A stretch of DNA of 64,000 nucleotides from assembly GCA_020427395.1 (NCBI GenBank), contig JAGQON010000001.1, positions 1 through 64,000 on the forward strand, in the 5' to 3' direction. Below are positions 9,423-17,455 of this stretch, piece by piece. The notes below the pieces were generated by a model, which ran no database searches, was not told the DNA's origin, and saw only the letters and a list, made by a program, of their open reading frames with translations. Position 1 is the stretch's first letter; each line of letters opens with the position of its first letter. Source of the DNA: Phycisphaerales bacterium (GTDB lineage Bacteria > Planctomycetota > Phycisphaerae > Phycisphaerales > UBA1924). Both the position numbers and the translations under genes were made by a program.

Positions 9423-9466
9423 CCCCCATCCCCTGTATGGGGGTATGTCCATTTAGTCTGAAATGG
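9423..9466. repeat. Two adjacent inverted repeats in a divergent promoter region
   Basis: A perfect 7-bp inverted repeat (CCCCCAT, seven-base spacer, ATGGGGG; 9423-9443) is followed five bases later by a perfect 6-bp one (CCATTT, six-base spacer, AAATGG; 9449-9466). They lie between nnrE and the FG-GAP gene, so they could be operators or leader hairpins. No known regulator motif is recognised. Confidence 0.4.
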
Positions 9467-9554
9467 CGTAGGTGACTTGTGTGCGGATCCGATAATATCG
9501 AGTCCAGTTGCTCGCAATGGTGAGCACAGTGAACGACAAGAGAAGGGATCAATT

Positions 9555-11807
9555 ATGACTTTCAAGCGGTACACGGCGCGACATTGGTCGCTGCTGGCGG
9601 GTATGTGTCTCTGTACTGGATCGGCGATGGCCCAGTTCGCGGGCTTTGGTCCCCGGACGGACATCCCCCTGGGTGAGAATCGCCCGACGGATTCGGCATC
9701 GGGCGACTTCGATGGCGACGGGGATATCGATATCGCAGTCTGTTTCCAGACCTCTTCGCCAGCCAATCTCGGTCGCGTCGCGGTGCTGCTCAACAACGGT
9801 GACGGCACCTTCCAATCCCCGGTCTTCTACGGCGTGGGTGAGGACCCGGCCGCGATCCGGGCCGCGGATGTGAACCTCGATGGTGATCTCGATCTCATCA
9901 CCGCCAATGCCGGGACAAACGATGTGTCGGTGCTGCGAGGCAGCACCGGGGGGGCGTTTCTCCCCGAGGTCTTCTTCGGTGTTGGTACCGGCCCGGAGGA
10001 TATCGCCGTTGCGGATGTCAACGCGGATGGACGCCCAGACATCGTTAGCGCCAACGGAGCGGCGAGCACGGTGAGTGTTGTCGCGGGAAACGGCAGTGGG
10101 ACGAGTTGGACGATCATCGGTACCTATTCAACCAACAACGGAGGCGGTACCGGCGGGCAGAGCCCGTCGTCGATAGCGCTTCGTGATCTCAACGCGAACG
10201 GGCTTCCCGATATCGTGACGGCCAACAGCGGAAGCGCCAGCTGCACCGTGATGTACAATATCGCCAGCAGCCCCGGGTCCTATTTCTCCGGTGACTTTGG
10301 ATTGTTCATCCCGGTCGGCAGCAACCCGCAGGATGTGCAGCTCGTTGATATCGATCGCGACGGCGATATCGATCTCGTCACGGCCAATCGCAGCAGCAGT
10401 ACCGTTTCTGTTCGATTGAGCAACAGGGTGCAGACTGGTGATACCTTCCCGAACTTTTCCGGGAGTGTCAATGTCGCGGTCCCCTCGGGGCCGATCGCGA
10501 TCACGGTAGCTGATATTGATGGTGGCCCAAGTTCGCTCGATGGTGATCCCGATCTGATTGTCGTCAGCGAGACCGCCGATCGGCTCTCGGTCCTGCTCAA
10601 CAACGGCTCGGGTGGGCTTACACTCGATAGTACCTATGTCACCCAGAGCAGCCCAAAGAGAGCGGCGGTCGTGGACCTCGACGGCGACGGCGATCTTGAT
10701 GCCGCATCACCGAACCTGATCAGCAACACAATCTCGATCTTCCTCAATCAATCGACCGTCATCGGAGGCCCGCCCCCAACGGTGAGTCTCATTGATCCCG
10801 ATGACGGTGGGTGCCTCTGCGCCGGGCCCAACACCATCATCGGGACGGTCAACCCCGCCGCGGGCACAGTTCTGGGCGGCTATACCCTCGAGTATCGCCG
10901 CTTGGGCAACCCCACCTACACCACCATCGCCACCGGCTCCACGCCCGTGATCAATGGTTCGCTCGGCAACTGGAACACCAGCGGGCTTCCCGAGGGACAG
11001 TACCTGCTGCGGCTGACGGGCAGCAACGCGGGCGGCATCTCCGCGAGCGATGAGTCGGTGATCTATCTCGGAAGCGATTTCGACACTGTCGTGGCGCGTC
11101 TGGGTGCAGGCATCGACGGCTCGGAGGTCTCGATCGTTGGGCGCAACGCCTGCATCTTCGGGTCCATCAGCGATTCCGGTTGCGGCCCGATCAGCTACAG
11201 CGTCGATTTCCGTCCGACCTCGGGCGGGGCATTTGTGCCCGTCGACCCCGCGAATCCAGTGTACAGCGGCGGTCGCACCAACACCACCCTCGCAGACTGG
11301 GATACCACCAGCATTCCCGACGGGAACTACGAGATCAGGGTCTCAACGGTCAACGGCTGCGGCGACTCCAAGACCGTCAACTTCACCTGCACCGTGGACA
11401 ACACCTCCCCGATCGCGAATATCGATACCCCTGTATCCTGTGAGTATCGCTCGCCGGGTGAGATCATCGAGATCAAGGGCACGGCTTCGGATACGAACCT
11501 CAGCAGCTGGTCGGTGCAGTACACCGGCGGCTCAAGCCACGGCTGGACCACCATCGCCTCGGGCAATACCAATGTCACCAGCGATGTGCTCGCCAACTGG
11601 GATACCAGCGGGCTTGAACCGTGCGCGTATACCGTGCGATTGAGTGTTGGGGATCAGTCGGTGCTCAACTGCGATGACCCCGGCAACTCGGCCGGGTATC
11701 TGGTCTCGTTCGACTTGCGTTGCCCCGCGGACCTCAATGGCGATGGGGAGGTCAACTTCTTCGATGTCAGTTTCTTCCTCACCGCCTACAACGCGGGGTG
11801 TCCCTGA
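9555..11807 (+). CDS. Exported FG-GAP/VCBS repeat protein with dockerin-like tail
   Basis: 750 residues from ATG 9555, chosen because AGAAGGGA lies six bases upstream and a signal peptide follows at once (ending MA-Q). At least seven FG-GAP units carry Ca-binding cores such as DFDGDGDIDIAV, DVNLDGDLDLI, DVNADGRPDIV and DLDGDGDLDAA, probably forming a beta-propeller (~40-420). Ig-like segments follow (~430-720), with repeats of 'NW(N/D)TSGLPEGQY'. The last ~26 residues, PADLNGDGEVNFFDVSFFL..., ending GCP, form a dockerin-like EF-hand seen on exported Phycisphaerae proteins. A strong terminator follows. Likely extracellular, adhesion or matrix; a second such protein lies at 37698-39014. Confidence 0.85.
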   Translation: MTFKRYTARHWSLLAGMCLCTGSAMAQFAGFGPRTDIPLGENRPTDSASGDFDGDGDIDIAVCFQTSSPANLGRVAVLLNNGDGTFQSPVFYGVGEDPAAIRAADVNLDGDLDLITANAGTNDVSVLRGSTGGAFLPEVFFGVGTGPEDIAVADVNADGRPDIVSANGAASTVSVVAGNGSGTSWTIIGTYSTNNGGGTGGQSPSSIALRDLNANGLPDIVTANSGSASCTVMYNIASSPGSYFSGDFGLFIPVGSNPQDVQLVDIDRDGDIDLVTANRSSSTVSVRLSNRVQTGDTFPNFSGSVNVAVPSGPIAITVADIDGGPSSLDGDPDLIVVSETADRLSVLLNNGSGGLTLDSTYVTQSSPKRAAVVDLDGDGDLDAASPNLISNTISIFLNQSTVIGGPPPTVSLIDPDDGGCLCAGPNTIIGTVNPAAGTVLGGYTLEYRRLGNPTYTTIATGSTPVINGSLGNWNTSGLPEGQYLLRLTGSNAGGISASDESVIYLGSDFDTVVARLGAGIDGSEVSIVGRNACIFGSISDSGCGPISYSVDFRPTSGGAFVPVDPANPVYSGGRTNTTLADWDTTSIPDGNYEIRVSTVNGCGDSKTVNFTCTVDNTSPIANIDTPVSCEYRSPGEIIEIKGTASDTNLSSWSVQYTGGSSHGWTTIASGNTNVTSDVLANWDTSGLEPCAYTVRLSVGDQSVLNCDDPGNSAGYLVSFDLRCPADLNGDGEVNFFDVSFFLTAYNAGCP

Positions 11808-11865
11808 TACCGGACCAATGCATCGGTGAATATCGAGTTGTTTCGCTCGGTTTACATCAGATACC

Positions 11866-11895
11866 CGCATGCCCGGCTCAAGAGCCGGGCATGCG
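11866..11895 (+). terminator. Intrinsic-terminator-like hairpin after the FG-GAP gene
   Basis: A perfect 14-base inverted repeat (CGCATGCCCGGCTC / GAGCCGGGCATGCG) with a two-base centre, so effectively a 12-13 bp stem. A T-rich but interrupted tract follows. It lies 58 bases after the stop and isolates the gene from the downstream glycosyltransferase. Confidence 0.75.
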
Positions 11896-11950
11896 ATTCA
11901 TCATCTTCGCCAGCGTGATGCATCTGTCATTTCACTCCTAAGATCTCGCG

Positions 11951-13156
11951 ATGCTGTTTGATGCGATCATCTTGGCACTCATGCTCATCGCTGTGCTGTG
12001 CATCGTGTATTGGTCTGCCGTCGCGATCCAGGTCTGGCGGACCCATGCCCTGCTTCCCACGGCCCGAGATGGGGTGGTGCTCGCTGAGCAGACACCCCCG
12101 ACCCAGCGGGTCTGCGTGATCGTCCCATGCCACAACGAGGCCGGGAATATCGCGACGCTGATCGCCTCGCTCAAAGAGCAGGACTACGACCGTCTCCGGG
12201 TCGTGCTGGCGTTGGATCGCTGCACCGACGACACGCTCGGCGTCGCCCGCAAGGCCATCGGCGACGACGACCGATTCGAGATCATTGAGATCACTCAGTG
12301 CCCCGAGGAGTGGGCGGGAAAGGTCCACGCCGCGCATTCTGGGTTTACACGCAGCGAGCACGCCCGCAGCGCAGAAGTGCTGATCTTCACCGACGCCGAC
12401 ACCGAGATGGACCCGGCCTGCGTGCGGGCCTGCATCGCGCTGATGCGCGATCGCGAACTCGATTTCCTCAGCCTGCTCTCGACACTCAGCTCGGTCGCCT
12501 GGTACGAGCGGTTCGTCCAGCCCGTGACCGCCTTCGAGCTGGCACGCCAATACCCGCTGCTGCGGGTCAACCGCAGCGACGAACGCCAGCGAGCGTTCGC
12601 CAACGGACAGTTCATGATGTTTGACGCGGGCGTCTACAAGGCCATCGGCGGGCACGAGTCCGTCAAGGATGCCATCCTCGAGGATATCGCCTTTGCCCGG
12701 CGCATTATGTTCCAGAAGCACCGGGGCGGGCTGCTGCTCGCCGACACCATGCTCCGCTGCCGCATGTACGACAGCTGGAGCGAGTACACGCGCGGCTGGA
12801 AGCGGATCTACACCGAATCGGCCAACCGCGAGATCAAGCGCCTGCGCCGATACGCGCTGCGGACCCCGGTCGTCACGACGCTCTTCCCGCTCTGCGCCCT
12901 CGCGCTCGTGGTGCTCTCGCTCGTGCCGGCCTTGCATCCGATCATGCTGGCGGTGGGCTGCGTCGCGCTACTCGCGTGGGTGGCGGGGCTGTCGATGGTG
13001 TATCGCATGAGCCACGCGCCGCTCATCGACCTGCCCATGTCGCTCGTTGGAGCCCTGCTGACGGGACGCATCTTCTGGTCGGCCGCCCGGGACCTTGCGA
13101 CGGGCACACCCACCAGCTGGGGCGGGCGCAGCTATGTCCGAAAGGCGGAGGGCTGA
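11951..13156 (+). CDS. Membrane glycosyltransferase, family 2
   Basis: 401 residues. One N-terminal membrane helix (~3-27) precedes a GT2 catalytic domain: VIVPCHNEAGNIATLI, the donor-site TDADTEMDP (DxD) and the ILEDIAFARR block matching the ED..L motif. Three or four C-terminal membrane helices cover ~300-385. This arrangement resembles HpnB- or CrtQ-like enzymes that act on membrane lipids, but the acceptor is not readable. The stop is three bases before exbD, so the gene is at the head of an exbD-tonB unit, an odd partnership. Confidence 0.85.
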   Translation: MLFDAIILALMLIAVLCIVYWSAVAIQVWRTHALLPTARDGVVLAEQTPPTQRVCVIVPCHNEAGNIATLIASLKEQDYDRLRVVLALDRCTDDTLGVARKAIGDDDRFEIIEITQCPEEWAGKVHAAHSGFTRSEHARSAEVLIFTDADTEMDPACVRACIALMRDRELDFLSLLSTLSSVAWYERFVQPVTAFELARQYPLLRVNRSDERQRAFANGQFMMFDAGVYKAIGGHESVKDAILEDIAFARRIMFQKHRGGLLLADTMLRCRMYDSWSEYTRGWKRIYTESANREIKRLRRYALRTPVVTTLFPLCALALVVLSLVPALHPIMLAVGCVALLAWVAGLSMVYRMSHAPLIDLPMSLVGALLTGRIFWSAARDLATGTPTSWGGRSYVRKAEG

Positions 13157-13159
13157 GCG

Positions 13160-13630
13160 ATGGGTTCGCCACGGCTTACACGAAGAGTCCGACGCTTGGG
13201 CGACGACGCACGCGTCGAGCTCACGCCCATGATCGATGTGGTGTTCCTGCTGCTCACCTTCTTTGTGTTCTCGATCGTGCTGATGATCCGCGCTGATGTG
13301 CTGGATGTGAAGCTGCCCGAACTGACCTCGGGTCAGAACGCCGAGCGGGTGACGCCGATCACCATCGCGATCGCCGAGGATGGCTCGATGCACCTCAACG
13401 CCGAGCCTATCGAGATCGATGCCATTGTCGAGCAGGTTCAGGCCCTGCGGACGCAGCAGCCCAGCGCTCCGCTGCTGCTCGCGGTGGATGTGCGATCCGA
13501 TGCGGGGACCATGATCGAACTCGCCGATACCCTGGTTGGGGCCGGTCTGGGCGATTTTTCGATCATCGGGCGTCGCTCCGAGGACGCGAAACCAGCGGAA
13601 TCTGAACCCGCACCCACCGATCAACCGTAG
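13160..13630 (+). CDS. exbD: ExbD/TolR-type energy-transduction protein
   Basis: 156 residues with the standard layout: short basic cytoplasmic N-terminus, one membrane helix (LTPMIDVVFLLLTFFVFS, ~22-42) containing the essential Asp, and a periplasmic domain to ~140 with an acidic Pro-rich tail. ExbD couples proton flow to TonB together with ExbB. The ribosome site GGAGGG sits seven bases before the ATG. No exbB/tolQ is adjacent; the upstream neighbour is a glycosyltransferase, so the motor channel must be encoded elsewhere. Confidence 0.9.
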   Translation: MGSPRLTRRVRRLGDDARVELTPMIDVVFLLLTFFVFSIVLMIRADVLDVKLPELTSGQNAERVTPITIAIAEDGSMHLNAEPIEIDAIVEQVQALRTQQPSAPLLLAVDVRSDAGTMIELADTLVGAGLGDFSIIGRRSEDAKPAESEPAPTDQP

Positions 13631-13638
13631 AAGAAGAT

Positions 13639-14826
13639 ATGGCGACCCCTGAGCGTCCAACCAAGCTCGCCGCGAAGGGCAGCACGCACTGGCCCGTGCT
13701 TGCGGGGTGTCTAGCGCTCAGCGTCATCGTGCACCTGCTCACCGCGACCAGCGCTGGTGTGTATTTCGGAGCACACCCCAACCGGGTGCTCGAATCGACA
13801 ACACCGCCTCGTCTGCCGGACTTTGCGCCGCCTCCGCCGCAGGAAGACCCGCCGATCCGGCTCGGCCGTGAGGAATCCAAGCAGGCCTCGATCACCTGGC
13901 TTGGGGTGCAGGAGAACCCCATCGAGGGCGAGGCCCCCGAGTCGAGTGTCGATCAGGCCGAGCTGACCATCACAAATGGCGAGCAGACCGAGTCATTGCC
14001 CCAACCCCAACCGCAGACCCAGCCAGAAGAGCAGGCCCAGCCGAGCGTGCCCGTCGAGCCGATGCGGTTCGAGACGCCGCCCGATCCCCTTGTCAGCGAG
14101 CAGCAGCCCGAACCCGATCCGGACCAGCAACCCGAAGCACAATCCGAGGCGCAGACGCCACCGGAGCAATCGACCCCGCTCGAGCCGATCAGTGAACAGT
14201 CCGAGCAGCCGCAGGTCGAAGCGATCGACACGCCCAAGATTGATCCCCAGCCGCAGCCCGAGGAAGTGCACGCGCCCGAAGAACAGCCAGCGGAGCAACC
14301 AGAATCCAAGCCCGATCAGCAAGAAGAACTCCCCGAACTCGTCGCACGCTCCACCAAACAGCCCGAGCAAGCCGAACAGCCAGCAGAGCAGGCACCCCAG
14401 CCGACCACATCAAGCAAGCAGGGCAAGCCCGGCGAAGAGGACGATCGCGAGTCGGTCGCCTCGATGATCAAGCGGGCCGATGCGAAGAAGGCCAGCGATC
14501 TCAACCGTCCGCTCTCATCGGCAGGCCTCGAGATCAAGCCCGTCGAGCCCCGTTACCCCGCGGCCGTGCGATTCACGCAACTGCCGCGCAACCCGATCGT
14601 GCGGATCCGCTTCAACGCCGAGGGCAGGGTGATCTTCGCGGATTTCCTGCGCGATGAGGAAAAACGGATCATCTACGACACGGGCAGCAAGCCGGTCGAT
14701 GAGCCGCTGATCAGCGCGATCTACAAGTGGCGGGCCGAGGGCAAGCCGCTTGAGCAGCTGGACCCAAACGACCCGAACTCGTTCATCGAGATCCCGATGA
14801 AGATCCTCTTCCGCGACGAGGACTAG
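13639..14826 (+). CDS. TonB-like energy transducer
   Basis: 395 residues. A membrane anchor (~15-36, VLAGCLALSVIVHLLTATSA) is followed by a very long linker (~55-270) dominated by Pro, Gln and Glu, typical of the periplasm-spanning arm of TonB. The C-terminal ~110 residues contain EPRYPAAVRF and a beta-sheet ending EIPMKILFRDED, in the position of a TonB C-terminal domain but divergent from the YP...A signature. It follows exbD by eight bases with AGAAGAAG upstream. The receptor it serves is not in the window. The end is interlocked with the convergent next gene (shared CTAG stops). Confidence 0.8.
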   Translation: MATPERPTKLAAKGSTHWPVLAGCLALSVIVHLLTATSAGVYFGAHPNRVLESTTPPRLPDFAPPPPQEDPPIRLGREESKQASITWLGVQENPIEGEAPESSVDQAELTITNGEQTESLPQPQPQTQPEEQAQPSVPVEPMRFETPPDPLVSEQQPEPDPDQQPEAQSEAQTPPEQSTPLEPISEQSEQPQVEAIDTPKIDPQPQPEEVHAPEEQPAEQPESKPDQQEELPELVARSTKQPEQAEQPAEQAPQPTTSSKQGKPGEEDDRESVASMIKRADAKKASDLNRPLSSAGLEIKPVEPRYPAAVRFTQLPRNPIVRIRFNAEGRVIFADFLRDEEKRIIYDTGSKPVDEPLISAIYKWRAEGKPLEQLDPNDPNSFIEIPMKILFRDED

Positions 14827-15392
14827 GCATCAAGCTCGCGTTCGTCCTCGATGCATGCCATCAGGTACGCCATCGCAACGGGCTGATCACGCAGTTCGGT
14901 GAACCAGGCCGCGAAGCTGCGGATCCGTTCGCAGGGTTCGGTCCCCAATGCCCGCTCGAACCGGGACTGTTCAGCGTTTGTGGTCTGCATCCGAACCAAC
15001 GCCAGCTGATACTCGGGCGAGCAGATCAGGTGCAGCTCGTCGTGCAGGTTGTGCGATCTGAGCGATTCATACTCGCCCTTGTCGAGCCAGAAGCCACTGG
15101 TCGGGTCGAAGTCCACACGGAATCCGAGCCCCGAGCCCACGCGGCACTTCCGCATCAGGCGTCCCGAGCGGGGCGAGAACATCGGCGTGTCGTTGTCATC
15201 ATCGATCGTGATTGGCTCGGGTGACTCAAACGAGGCACTCGGCTTGGGAAAACCCGGCTGCGTTCGGAACCAGTCCCAGTACAGCACCACATCGATCCAT
15301 ACGCCGCCCGTGGATGGGCAGGCATGTGCGATGAGCCCCGGGAGGAGCTCGGTTCGGACGAGTGTTGTGTTTCGATCGCGTGGTGATTGCAT
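14823..15392 (-). CDS. zf-TFIIB-like protein with degenerate metal site
   Basis: 189 residues, no signal peptide. The segment SGFWLDKGEYESLRS matches the end of the zf-TFIIB ribbon (W-L-D-x-G-E-x-x-x-L), and an earlier segment CPSTGGVWID looks like a second copy. The Cys pairs expected before these motifs are mostly lost: only single cysteines remain (HACPS, RKCRVG). It therefore probably keeps the fold without a full zinc site. Function unknown. It is convergent with the TonB-like gene and upstream of DUF389 on the same strand. Confidence 0.6.
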   Translation of the reverse strand: MQSPRDRNTTLVRTELLPGLIAHACPSTGGVWIDVVLYWDWFRTQPGFPKPSASFESPEPITIDDDNDTPMFSPRSGRLMRKCRVGSGLGFRVDFDPTSGFWLDKGEYESLRSHNLHDELHLICSPEYQLALVRMQTTNAEQSRFERALGTEPCERIRSFAAWFTELRDQPVAMAYLMACIEDERELDA

Positions 15393-15434
15393 ATACCACT
15401 GAATTGGGTTTCGGTGATCAACGCTTGCAGCTGG

Positions 15435-16454
15435 CTAGTCGTTCCAGGCGAACACAATTAGAGCCGCCAGAGCCAGCAAGGCCCCGGCCCACATCGCCAG
15501 AGCCTTGATGCTCGCCTTCCTGGCCTTGTCCTTCTCGATCCAGGCGCTGCTGCTTGGGCGCACGCCCTGAATGAAGAACACGCTGGTGGCGCTGAGGTTG
15601 ATGCACACGATATTGGTGGTCGCCAGCGTGGCCGCCTCGCCGGCCTTGAGCCATCCGCCGGCCCCCGCGAGCATACCCGACGCCGCGGTGGGGGGTAAAA
15701 GCGCCACCGCAACCATCACTCCGACCACCGTCGCGGGCGCACCGGAAGTGAACGCGATAGCTCCGGCGGCACCCGATGCCAGCGCCACGAGGATATCGCC
15801 CAGATCGACCACGGTGCGGGCGGTGAGCTCGTCTCCCATATTGTCCATCTGCACGAAGTAGCCAAAGGCGGCCGAGCATGCCAACGCAATGCCCAGCCCA
15901 ACGAGGTTGGATCGGATCGCCCGGCGGACCATCTTGAAATCACCAAGCGTCGTTCCGAGCGCCAGCGCCATGTTGGGGCCGAGCAGCGGGGCGATGACCA
16001 TCGCGCCGATGATGATGGCCGGCGAGTCCTTGATCAGCCCGACGCTGGACACGATGGCCGCGATGCCAACCATGATCATGAACACAGGCGTCGTCTTGGA
16101 CGACCCCTCGATGTCCTCGATCAGTTCCTCACGCGAGACCCGCCCGAAGCGGGGCGACCACTTCTTGTCTTCCTGCAGTTCCGGGTCGTCTTCTTTCTCC
16201 GGCTCGGGCAGCGGCGGGTGCGTCGCCTCGACCGGCAGCAGGAGCATGCGGAAACCGTCGCAATCGCCGAACTTATCCTGCACCGCATCGCTGATTGGCT
16301 CGACGAGCTCCATGCGGAGCAGGACCGAGGTCATCACCTGATCGTCGTTGAGGTCGGTGAACCAGCGCGATGGCGGGCTTGCTTCTTCGAGCAGACCCAT
16401 GAGCGCCTCATGGTCGGCTTGGGGGACGACGATTTGGACGAGGCGCATGGACAC
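15435..16454 (-). CDS. DUF389 family integral membrane protein
   Basis: 339 residues. A soluble N-terminal domain (~1-115), beginning MRLVQIVVPQ, is followed by an acidic linker and about six membrane helices from ~120, with the family signature around SPAIIIGAMVIAPLLGPN and a second Gly-rich repeat VALLPPTAASGML. This is the DUF389 layout; transport or stress roles have been proposed for the family but none is established. It is divergent from the SseB-like gene, with 80 bases between. Confidence 0.88.
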   Translation of the reverse strand: MSMRLVQIVVPQADHEALMGLLEEASPPSRWFTDLNDDQVMTSVLLRMELVEPISDAVQDKFGDCDGFRMLLLPVEATHPPLPEPEKEDDPELQEDKKWSPRFGRVSREELIEDIEGSSKTTPVFMIMVGIAAIVSSVGLIKDSPAIIIGAMVIAPLLGPNMALALGTTLGDFKMVRRAIRSNLVGLGIALACSAAFGYFVQMDNMGDELTARTVVDLGDILVALASGAAGAIAFTSGAPATVVGVMVAVALLPPTAASGMLAGAGGWLKAGEAATLATTNIVCINLSATSVFFIQGVRPSSSAWIEKDKARKASIKALAMWAGALLALAALIVFAWND

Positions 16455-16534
16455 GTGCGAGTTTAGGTGCGAGTGATAAGAGTATCATGGATACCATGGC
16501 AATACCGAGTGTAAAAGTACGAGAGGAATTAGTT

Positions 16535-17455
16535 ATGGGATTCTTTCGAAAGAAGTCTTCGATACAAAGCGACCAGGGCAGCACCCCGACACGCGAACAT
16601 CAGATCCGGAGAGACGAGCTGGTTTCGATGATGAAAAGTGGCAATCAGAAGGCGATGCCCGAGCTGTGGAATTTGTTCTTTCAACTGGAGCAGGTTCATA
16701 TGGTCGCCCGAGGGAGTATGCCAAACCCCACCCCATTCATCGCAAACATCGAAGGGCAAGGGATGATCGCTGTCTTTACAAGCAGTGATCGAGCTGTCCA
16801 GTTTTCATCACTTCAAGGCACCGCATACGAGGGAACAGAGGCGCACTCGGTGCTCTCAAACCCCATGATCCCTTTCATCGGTTACGCGGCGCGGTTATAC
16901 CAGAGTGGAGTGTATGGGATCATCGTCGATGAGGGTGTCGGCGGGGGATATTACGCGCCCATCACGAATCTAATCGGGATGTTTGAGCAAGCAAGAGGTG
17001 ACATCCCCTTGGTCGTCGTCCCCGCTGGCCAGGGGGAGTTCGATCATCGAACACAGTTGATGCGATCCGCCACGAATGACCAAGAGCGAGTGTCAGCTAC
17101 TCAGAAGCTCTGGGCACGGTATTTTCTGATCCCGCACTGGCACCTTCTGGTGGATCAGGAATCAAATGAAACACTGCGGGCACCGACACCGGATGGACGC
17201 GATCGGATACTGATGTGCAGCGATCCATGGAATTTAGAGCGAGCGAAGGAATCGCTCGGGGCTGCTTCTGGTCGATCAATCACTTCAACGACGGTTGAGA
17301 CAAAATCGCTGATCGATCACATTGAGTCGATCGGAGATGACAACATCCTTGTGCTCATCAACCCCGCCGGATCGAGCAACCAGACCGATTTAAACGCGAT
17401 CCGTGGTATCTGGAATGACATGCCCAGCGTGCGAGCCGCGCATGGCGTGTCATGA
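16535..17455 (+). CDS. SseB-like domain protein
   Basis: 306 residues from ATG 16535, preferred to 16487 because GAGAGGA lies seven bases upstream. After a basic start, residues ~35-110 (MPELWNLFFQLEQVHMVAR..., then GMIAVFTSSDRAVQF) fit the SseB N-terminal domain, with the characteristic 'AVFTS.DRA..F'. The rest (~130-300) is soluble alpha/beta with no motif I recognise. No secretion-system genes are nearby, so the type III name of the family should not be carried over. It appears slightly lower in GC than its neighbours. The 3' end overlaps mqnC by six bases, tail to tail. Confidence 0.6.
   Translation: MGFFRKKSSIQSDQGSTPTREHQIRRDELVSMMKSGNQKAMPELWNLFFQLEQVHMVARGSMPNPTPFIANIEGQGMIAVFTSSDRAVQFSSLQGTAYEGTEAHSVLSNPMIPFIGYAARLYQSGVYGIIVDEGVGGGYYAPITNLIGMFEQARGDIPLVVVPAGQGEFDHRTQLMRSATNDQERVSATQKLWARYFLIPHWHLLVDQESNETLRAPTPDGRDRILMCSDPWNLERAKESLGAASGRSITSTTVETKSLIDHIESIGDDNILVLINPAGSSNQTDLNAIRGIWNDMPSVRAAHGVS

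Noticed and set aside
11927..12937. A 336-codon open frame opposite the glycosyltransferase
   Set aside because: Antisense shadow; the plus strand has GT2 motifs and membrane helices.
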